Assembly (NCBI RefSeq): GCF_003665435.1
Contig: NZ_CP023407.1
Location: 5,071,501 to 5,135,500 of the forward strand
Length of the DNA stretch: 64,000 nt
Reading direction: 5' to 3'
Source: Streptomyces fungicidicus
GTDB taxonomy: Bacteria > Actinomycetota > Actinomycetes > Streptomycetales > Streptomycetaceae
Part shown: piece by piece, positions 57,927 through 64,000 of the stretch
Layout: every line of letters starts with the position of its first letter
Position numbering within the stretch: the stretch's first letter is position 1
Translations under genes and position numbers: made by a program
Notes under the pieces: generated by a model
Databases searched by the model: none
Told to the model about the DNA's origin: nothing
The model's input: only the letters and a program-made list of their open reading frames with translations

Positions 57927-60900
57927 GTGAGCACCTCTTCCTTCACCAGCGGCCTGTCGCACCCCCAGGTGCGGCGGGGGAACCGTGGCGCTTATCGACT
58001 GGTGCGTACCCCACCCGCTCGCGGGAATCCCCCCCGTCTGGACGCCGCGCAGCGCTCCGTGGTTGAGCACACGACCGGCCCCCTGCTCGTTCTCGCAGGT
58101 CCGGGCACCGGAAAGACCACCACGCTCGTCGAGTCCGTGGCCGCGCGGATCGCCCGTGGCGGGGACCCGGAACGGATCCTGGTGCTGACGTTCAGCCGCA
58201 GGGCGGCCGTCGAACTGCGCGACCGCATGGCCCTGCGCATCGGGGCGGCGCACGCCCCGCAGGCGACCACCTTCCACTCGTTCTGCTACGCCCTGATCCG
58301 CGCCCACCAGGACAGCGACCTCTTCGTGGAACCGCTGCGGCTGCTGTCCGGCCCCGAGCAGGACGTCACCGTCCGCGAGCTGCTCGCCGGCCAGGTGGAC
58401 CTGGAACGGCTCGGACTCGCCCATGTGCGCTGGCCGGACGAACTGCGCGCCTGCCTCACCACCCGCGGCTTCGCCGACGAGGTCCGCGCGGTGCTCGCCC
58501 GCAGCCGCGAACTCGGCCTCGGCCCCGGCGCCCTGGACGCCTTCGCCCGCCGCATCGGACGCCCCGACTGGCGCGCCGCCTCCGCCTTCCTCGCCGAATA
58601 CCTCGACGTCCTCGACCTGCAGGGCGTCCTCGACTACGCCGAACTGGTCCACCGCGCGGTGCTCCTCGCCCGCCGCCCGGAGATCGCCGGACAGCTCGCC
58701 GCGCGCTACGACGCCGTCTACGTCGACGAGTACCAGGACACCGACCCCGCCCAGGTACGGCTGCTGCACGCCCTGGCCGGCGGACGCACCCTCGTCGCCT
58801 TCGGCGACCCCGACCAGTCGATCTACGCCTTCCGGGGCGCCGACGTGGGCGGCATCCTGGAGTTCCCCCACGCATTCCCCCGCGCGGACGGCCGCCCCGC
58901 CCCGGTCGAGGTGCTGCGCACCTCCCGCCGCTCCGGAGCCGCCCTGCTGGACGCCACCCGGCGGGTGACCCGGCGCATGCCGCTGCCCCGCCTGCCCGCC
59001 GAGAAGGTCCGCGCGCACCGGGAGCTGACCCCGCACCGCGACGGCGGCCGGGCCGAGGTGTACACCTACCCGACGTCCGGCACCGAACTGGACAACATCG
59101 CCGACATCCTGCGCCGGGCGCACCTGGAGGACGGCGTCCCCTGGAACGAGATGGCCGTCCTGGTGCGGGCCGGCGCCCGCACCCTGCCCACGGTGCGCCG
59201 CGCGCTCACCTCGGCGGGCGTCCCCGTGGACGTCGACGGCGACGACCTGCCGCTGCGCCACGAACCCGCGGTCGCCCCGCTGCTGACGGCCCTGCGCGCG
59301 GTGGCGGCGGCGGAGGCGGACGGCCCCGCGGACACCGGGGCCGACGCCGCGGCCGCGCCGTGCTGGCTCGCCACCGAGACCGCCCTCACCCTGCTCACCT
59401 CCCCCCTCGCCGGCATGGACGCCGCCGATCTGCGCCGCCTCGGACGGGCCCTGCGCGAGGAGGAGCGGGCCGCGGGCAACCCGCTGCCGCCGCCCTCGGA
59501 CGAACTGCTCGCGCGTGCGCTGGCCGAACCGGAGCGGCTCGCCGTGCACGACCCCGCGTACGCGCGGGGCGCCCAGCGCCTCGGCGCCCTGCTGAGCCGG
59601 GCCCGCGAACGCCTCGCGGGCGGCGGCACGGCCGAGGAGACCCTGTGGGACCTCTGGGACGGCACGCCGTGGCCGCAGCGCCTGGAGCGCTCCGCCCGGC
59701 GCGGCGGCGCGGCCGGCCGCAACGCCGACCGGGACCTCGACGCGGTGTGCGCGCTGTTCGCGACCGCCGCCCGCGCCGAGGAACGCACCGGCGGCCGGGG
59801 CGCCCTGAACTTCCTGGAGGAGATCGAGGCCGAGGACATCGCCGCCGACACCCTCACGCGGCGCGCCGCCCGCCACGACGCCGTGCGCCTGATGACCGCG
59901 CACCGCTCCAAGGGCCTGGAGTGGCGCCTGGTCGTCGTGGCCGGCGTCCAGGAGGGACTCTGGCCGGACCTGCGCCGCCGCGGCTCCCTGCTGGAGGCCG
60001 ACCGCATCGGCCGCGACGGACTCGCCGAACCCCTCACCCCCGGCGCGCTGCTCGCCGAGGAGCGCCGTCTCTTCTACGTCGCCGCCACCCGCGCGCGCGA
60101 GCGTCTCGTCGTGACGGCCGTGCAGGCGCCCGCCGACGACGGTGACCAGCCCTCCCGCTTCCTCACCGAACTCGGCGTCGAACCCAAGGACGTCACGGGA
60201 CGACCGCGCCGCCCCCTGTCCGTCGCCGCGCTCGTCGCCGAACTGCGCGCCACGACGGTCGACCCACGGGTCTCCGACACCCTCAGGGAGGCCGCCGCCC
60301 AGCGGCTGGCCCGGCTCGCGGCGCTCGCCGACGAGGACGGCCGCCCGCTGGTCCCGTCCGCGCACCCCTACCGCTGGTGGGGCATGTTCGAACCAACCCG
60401 CAGCAGGGTGCCCCTGCGCGACCGCGACCAGCCCGTCGTGCTCTCCGGCAGCGCCCTCGACCAGCTCGCCAACACTTGCGCCCTGCAGTGGTTCCTGGGC
60501 CGCGAGGTGAAGGCCGACGCGCCCGCCACCGCCGCCCAGGGCTTCGGCAACGTGGTGCACGTCCTCGCCGACGAGGTGGCCTCCGGGCACACCCCGGCCG
60601 ATCTCGACGTCCTCATGGAGCGCCTCGACTCCGTGTGGAACGCGCTCGCCTTCGACGCGCCGTGGAAGTCGGCGCAGGAGAGGGAGAACGCGCGCGTGGC
60701 GCTCGAACGCTTCCTGAAGTGGCACGTCATGGACCGCACCGGACGCACCCCGGTGGCCAGCGAGCACGACTTCGACGTCACCCTCGGGGCGGGCGACTAC
60801 GAGGTCCGCATCCGCGGCCAGATGGACCGGGTCGAGACCGACGGCGACGGCCGCGCGTACGTCGTCGACTTCAAGACCGGCAAACAGGCGCCGAGCTCCA

Positions 60901-61235
60901 CGGAGGTGGAGCACCACCCGCAGCTCGCCGTCTACCAGCTCGCCGTCCGCGAGGGCGCCGTTGACGAGGCCTTTGGCGGAACCCGCCCCGAACCGGGCGG
61001 CGCCGAGCTCGTCCAGCTGCGTCAGGGGGCCGCCAAGCGGGACGGCGGCGAGACCCTGCCCAAGGTGCAGGCCCAGAAGCCGCCCGAGGGGGAGTGGGTC
61101 GGCGATCTGCTGGCCACGGCCGCCGGCAAGGTCCTCGACGAACGGTTCACCCCGACCACAGGCCAGCACTGCGCTCACTGCGCCTTCCGCGCCTCGTGCA
61201 GCGCCCGGCCCGAGGGCCGGCACGTCGTCGAGTGA
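57927..61235 (+). CDS. adnA: AdnA: UvrD-like helicase with RecB-family nuclease domain (double-strand break repair)
   Basis: A 1102-residue subunit of the mycobacterial-type AdnAB helicase-nuclease, which resects DNA ends. GPGTGKTT (58-65) is Walker A; VDEYQDT (266-272) is motif II; FGDPDQSIYAFRGAD is motif III; TAHRSKGLEW is motif V. The C-terminal RecB nuclease has GQMDRVE and D981-F-K-T-G-K, and four Cys (C851, C1082, C1085, C1091) form the Fe-S staple seen in AddB and AdnA. GTG 57927 is used, though the ribosome site is weak. The 257-nt upstream gap has no other gene. adnB follows after 100 nt, with its own promoter. Confidence 0.93.
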   Translation: MSTSSFTSGLSHPQVRRGNRGAYRLVRTPPARGNPPRLDAAQRSVVEHTTGPLLVLAGPGTGKTTTLVESVAARIARGGDPERILVLTFSRRAAVELRDRMALRIGAAHAPQATTFHSFCYALIRAHQDSDLFVEPLRLLSGPEQDVTVRELLAGQVDLERLGLAHVRWPDELRACLTTRGFADEVRAVLARSRELGLGPGALDAFARRIGRPDWRAASAFLAEYLDVLDLQGVLDYAELVHRAVLLARRPEIAGQLAARYDAVYVDEYQDTDPAQVRLLHALAGGRTLVAFGDPDQSIYAFRGADVGGILEFPHAFPRADGRPAPVEVLRTSRRSGAALLDATRRVTRRMPLPRLPAEKVRAHRELTPHRDGGRAEVYTYPTSGTELDNIADILRRAHLEDGVPWNEMAVLVRAGARTLPTVRRALTSAGVPVDVDGDDLPLRHEPAVAPLLTALRAVAAAEADGPADTGADAAAAPCWLATETALTLLTSPLAGMDAADLRRLGRALREEERAAGNPLPPPSDELLARALAEPERLAVHDPAYARGAQRLGALLSRARERLAGGGTAEETLWDLWDGTPWPQRLERSARRGGAAGRNADRDLDAVCALFATAARAEERTGGRGALNFLEEIEAEDIAADTLTRRAARHDAVRLMTAHRSKGLEWRLVVVAGVQEGLWPDLRRRGSLLEADRIGRDGLAEPLTPGALLAEERRLFYVAATRARERLVVTAVQAPADDGDQPSRFLTELGVEPKDVTGRPRRPLSVAALVAELRATTVDPRVSDTLREAAAQRLARLAALADEDGRPLVPSAHPYRWWGMFEPTRSRVPLRDRDQPVVLSGSALDQLANTCALQWFLGREVKADAPATAAQGFGNVVHVLADEVASGHTPADLDVLMERLDSVWNALAFDAPWKSAQERENARVALERFLKWHVMDRTGRTPVASEHDFDVTLGAGDYEVRIRGQMDRVETDGDGRAYVVDFKTGKQAPSSTEVEHHPQLAVYQLAVREGAVDEAFGGTRPEPGGAELVQLRQGAAKRDGGETLPKVQAQKPPEGEWVGDLLATAAGKVLDERFTPTTGQHCAHCAFRASCSARPEGRHVVE

Positions 61236-61306
61236 CCGGCGTGACGTATCGCACCACCCGCCCCGACCTGCGGTTCTCCGCTCCGGGAGGGCTCTGACGG
61301 CCTCCG

Positions 61307-61329
61307 CTGTCAGTGCCCGCCGCTAGATT
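61307..61329 (+). promoter_or_regulatory. DNA-damage-type promoter (PafBC/RecA-NDp motif) of adnB
   Basis: CTGTCAGTG (61307-61315), 8 bp, TAGATT (61324-61329). Only the first base departs from TTGTCRGTG-N8-TANNNT. The predicted start of transcription, about 61336, is the G of the adnB GTG codon, so the mRNA would be leaderless. Confidence 0.75.
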
Positions 61330-61335
61330 CTGCGT

Positions 61336-64000
61336 GTGCCCGCTCGTATCACCGATCCCGATCAGCTCAAGGAGCTCCTCGGCATCCCCTTCACCCCGGA
61401 GCAGACGGCCTGCATCACCGCGCCGCCCGCCCCGCAGGTGATCGTGGCCGGAGCCGGATCGGGCAAGACGACGGTGATGGCGGCGCGCGTGGTGTGGCTG
61501 GTGGGCACCGGCCAGGTCGCCCCCGAACAGGTGCTCGGCCTCACCTTCACCAACAAGGCCGCGGGCGAGCTCGCCGAACGCGTCCGCAAGGCACTGGTCA
61601 GGGCCGGCGTCACCGACCCGGACGCCATCGACCCGGACAACCCCCCGGGCGAGCCGGTGATCTCGACCTACCACGCCTTCGCGGGCCGCCTGCTGACCGA
61701 CCACGGACTGCGCGTCGGCCTCGAACCGACCTCCCGGCTGCTCGCCGACGCCACCCGCTACCAGCTCGCCGCGCGCGTGCTGCGCGAGGCCCCCGGCCTC
61801 TACCCGGCGCTCACCCGCTCCTTCCCCGACCTGGTCGGCGACCTCCTCACCCTCGACGCCGAGCTCGCCGAACACCTGGTACGCCCCGAGGACCTGCGCG
61901 ACCACGACGCCGAGCTGCTGCGCACCCTGGAGAACACCAGGCTCACCAACGCCGACCTGCGCAAGGTCCCCGAGGCGGCCGCGGCCCGCCGCGAACTGGC
62001 CGACCTGGTGCTGCGCTACCGGGCCGCCAAACGCGAACGGGACCTGCTCGACTTCGGCGACCAGATCGCCCTGTCCGCCCGGCTCGCCGCCCTCCCCGAG
62101 GTCGGCCGAGTGCTGCGCGACGAGTTCCGCGTGGTCCTCCTCGACGAGTACCAGGACACCTCGGTCGCCCAGCGCGTCCTGCTCGCCGGACTCTTCGGCG
62201 GCGGCACCGGCCACCCGGTGACCGCGGTCGGCGACCCCTGCCAGGCGATCTACGGCTGGCGCGGCGCCTCCGTCGCCAACCTCGACGACTTCCCCGAGCA
62301 CTTCGCCCACGCCGACGGCCGCACCGCCACCCGCCAGTCGCTCAGCGAGAACCGCCGCAGCGGCGGCCGCCTGCTGGACCTCGCCAACGGGCTCGCCGAG
62401 CCACTGCGCGCCATGCACGCGGGCGTGGAGGCGCTCCGCCCGGCCCCGGGCGCCGAACGCGACGGCACCGTGCGCTGCGCCCTGCTGGCCACCCACGCCG
62501 AGGAGATCGACTGGATCGCCGACTCCATCGCCCACCTCGTGAACACCGGCAAGGCACCCGGCGAGATCGCCGTGCTGTGCCGCACGGCCGGCGACTTCGC
62601 CGAGATCCAGGGCGCCCTGGTCGCCAGGGACGTCCCCGTCGAGGTGGTCGGCCTGTCCGGGCTGCTGCACCTGCCCGAGATCGCCGATCTCGTCGCCGTC
62701 TGCGAGGTCCTCCAGGACCCCGGGGCCAACGCCTCCCTGGTACGGCTGCTGACCGGCCCGCGCTGGCGCATCGGCCCCCGCGACCTCGCCCTGCTGGGCC
62801 GGCGGGCCCGGCGGCTCGTCACCCACGCGCGCGTGGACGGCGACGACGACCCCGACCGGCGGCTCGCCGAAGCCGTCGAGGGAGTCGACCCGGCCGAGGT
62901 GATCTCGCTCGCCGACGCCCTCGACACCTTCCTCGAGACCCCGATGGACGGCCGCCGGGACGACGACGGGCTGCCCTTCTCACCGGACGCGCGCGTGCGC
63001 TTCGCCCGCCTGGCCACCGAACTGCGCGACCTGCGCCGCTCCCTCGCCGACCCCCTCATGGACGTGCTGCACCGCGTCCTGGCCGTCACCGGCCTGGAGG
63101 TCGAGCTGTCCGCCTCGCCGCACGCCCTGGCCGCCCGCCGGCGCGAGACCCTGTCCAACTTCCTCGACGTCGCCGCCTCCTTCGCCGCCGGCGACGGCGA
63201 GGCCACCCTGCTCGCCTTCCTCGGCTTCCTGCGCACCGCCGCCCAGTACGAGAAGGGCCTCGACAACGCCCTGCCCGGCGGCGAGAACACCGTCAAGGTG
63301 CTCACCGCCCACAAGTCCAAGGGCCTCGAATGGGACGTCGTCGCCGTCCCCGGACTGGTCACCGGCACCTTCCCCAGCGGCCAGGGCCGCGAGAAGTGGA
63401 CCGCGCAGGGCAAGGTGCTGCCGCACGCGCTGCGCGGCGACGCCGACACCCTGCCCGACGTCGACTCCTGGGACTCCCGGGGCCTGAAGGCCTTCCACGA
63501 GGCCATGAAGGAGCACCAGCACACCGAGGAACTCCGCCTCGGCTACGTCACCTTCACCCGCCCCCGCTCCCTGCTGCTCGGCTCCGGCCACTGGTGGGGA
63601 CCCAGCCAGAAGAAGCCGCGCGGACCCTCCGCGTTCCTCCACGCCCTGTACCGGCACTGCGCCGCCGGGTACGGCGAGATCGAGGCATGGGCGGACGAGC
63701 CCGCCGAGGACGAGGAGAACCCGGCCCTTCACCGGGCCACCGACGACCAGGTGTGGCCCCTGGCCCTGGACGACGCCGCCCTTGCCCGCCGCCGCGCGGC
63801 CGCCGACACGGTCCTCGCCCACCTCGACCGCCTCGCCACCCGCTCCGACGGCCCCGCCGCGGCCGTGCACGACCCCGACGCCCAGGACCATCCGGACTGG
63901 CCGCCACCGCCCGATGACGAGGACCTCCCCGAGGAGGACCCCTTCGCGGACGCCGATCCGGGCGACTGGGACTCCTGGGTCACCGACCGTCCCGCCGTCC
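61336..64000 (+). CDS. adnB: AdnB: UvrD-like helicase (C-terminal part beyond the window)
   Basis: At least 888 residues, truncated by the window end. GAGSGKTT (39-46) is Walker A, LTFTNKAAGELAERV motif Ia, DEYQDTS (270-276) motif II, VGDPCQAIYGWRGAS motif III and TAHKSKGLEWDVV motif V. This is the lead motor of AdnAB; its RecB-like nuclease, which should follow, lies beyond position 64000. GTG 61336 is chosen because it starts the family N-terminus (PARITDPDQLKELLGIPFTPEQ) and coincides with the predicted transcription start; there is no ribosome site. The order adnA-adnB matches Rv3202c-Rv3201c. Confidence 0.93.
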   Translation, partial: MPARITDPDQLKELLGIPFTPEQTACITAPPAPQVIVAGAGSGKTTVMAARVVWLVGTGQVAPEQVLGLTFTNKAAGELAERVRKALVRAGVTDPDAIDPDNPPGEPVISTYHAFAGRLLTDHGLRVGLEPTSRLLADATRYQLAARVLREAPGLYPALTRSFPDLVGDLLTLDAELAEHLVRPEDLRDHDAELLRTLENTRLTNADLRKVPEAAAARRELADLVLRYRAAKRERDLLDFGDQIALSARLAALPEVGRVLRDEFRVVLLDEYQDTSVAQRVLLAGLFGGGTGHPVTAVGDPCQAIYGWRGASVANLDDFPEHFAHADGRTATRQSLSENRRSGGRLLDLANGLAEPLRAMHAGVEALRPAPGAERDGTVRCALLATHAEEIDWIADSIAHLVNTGKAPGEIAVLCRTAGDFAEIQGALVARDVPVEVVGLSGLLHLPEIADLVAVCEVLQDPGANASLVRLLTGPRWRIGPRDLALLGRRARRLVTHARVDGDDDPDRRLAEAVEGVDPAEVISLADALDTFLETPMDGRRDDDGLPFSPDARVRFARLATELRDLRRSLADPLMDVLHRVLAVTGLEVELSASPHALAARRRETLSNFLDVAASFAAGDGEATLLAFLGFLRTAAQYEKGLDNALPGGENTVKVLTAHKSKGLEWDVVAVPGLVTGTFPSGQGREKWTAQGKVLPHALRGDADTLPDVDSWDSRGLKAFHEAMKEHQHTEELRLGYVTFTRPRSLLLGSGHWWGPSQKKPRGPSAFLHALYRHCAAGYGEIEAWADEPAEDEENPALHRATDDQVWPLALDDAALARRRAAADTVLAHLDRLATRSDGPAAAVHDPDAQDHPDWPPPPDDEDLPEEDPFADADPGDWDSWVTDRPAV

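Overview
The window is high-GC actinobacterial chromosome. Almost every gene is recognisably of Streptomyces type: mycothiol biosynthesis (mshB), GC-rich third positions, GTG starts, a zinc anti-sigma factor, DUF3117 and DUF3107 small proteins, DUF3152, MoeZ and the AdnAB helicase-nuclease. No rRNA, tRNA, CRISPR array, prophage or insertion sequence was seen. This is core, vertically inherited DNA with a few accessory patches.

Layout. 1-13.5 kb: mshB and a coupled membrane protein, a VanW/YoaR-type envelope protein, a MarR-MFS efflux pair, a transglutaminase-like protein and GNAT acetyltransferase pair, ferredoxin fdxA, dapC, a small secreted protein, a lysozyme-fold membrane protein, dapE and a LOG-family protein. 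13.5-29 kb: folP2, a DivIVA-like protein, tagA, enoyl-CoA hydratase, DUF3117, an O-methyltransferase, then sigE-rseA-htrA-tatB (envelope stress), mrp, DUF1003, an MgtE-N/CBS protein, a lipoprotein and corA with a long structured leader. Gene content and order here resemble the Mycobacterium tuberculosis Rv1170-Rv1239c interval. 29-42 kb: SUFU-like protein, MFS exporter, PHP phosphoesterase, MarC, NYN protein, a DEAD-box helicase with a very long basic repeat tail, ferritin-like protein, DUF3107 and TetR. 42-64 kb: hydrolase, DUF3152 metalloprotease-like protein, a four-gene carbohydrate cassette, moeZ, two tandem secreted TAP-type peptidases, a membrane protein carrying a pseudokinase, atl, and adnA/adnB (the latter cut by the window end). 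From the helicase to adnB the order resembles Rv3213c-Rv3198c.

Most interesting system: 44833-49817 encodes a PelF-like (DUF3492) glycosyltransferase, a polytopic membrane protein, an SDR sugar epimerase and a spherulin-4 (Sph3/GH135-like) hydrolase in one tightly coupled operon. These parts match the logic of Pel and fungal galactosaminogalactan loci, so the cassette is a candidate minimal galactosaminoglycan-type exopolysaccharide system. The second strong signal is a pair of promoters upstream of atl and adnB that match the actinobacterial RecA-independent DNA-damage motif (TTGTCRGTG-N8-TANNNT) and place transcription starts on the start codons. Other regulatory structure includes a four-hairpin corA leader with a 15-codon peptide, ECF-type and AT-rich promoters before sigE, several perfect palindromes in promoters, and a dispersed hairpin repeat in which two copies differ by a compensatory base change.

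Start codons were chosen by Shine-Dalgarno position, conservation of the N-terminus as remembered for the families, and promoter position. Family calls come from reading motifs by eye, without database searches.
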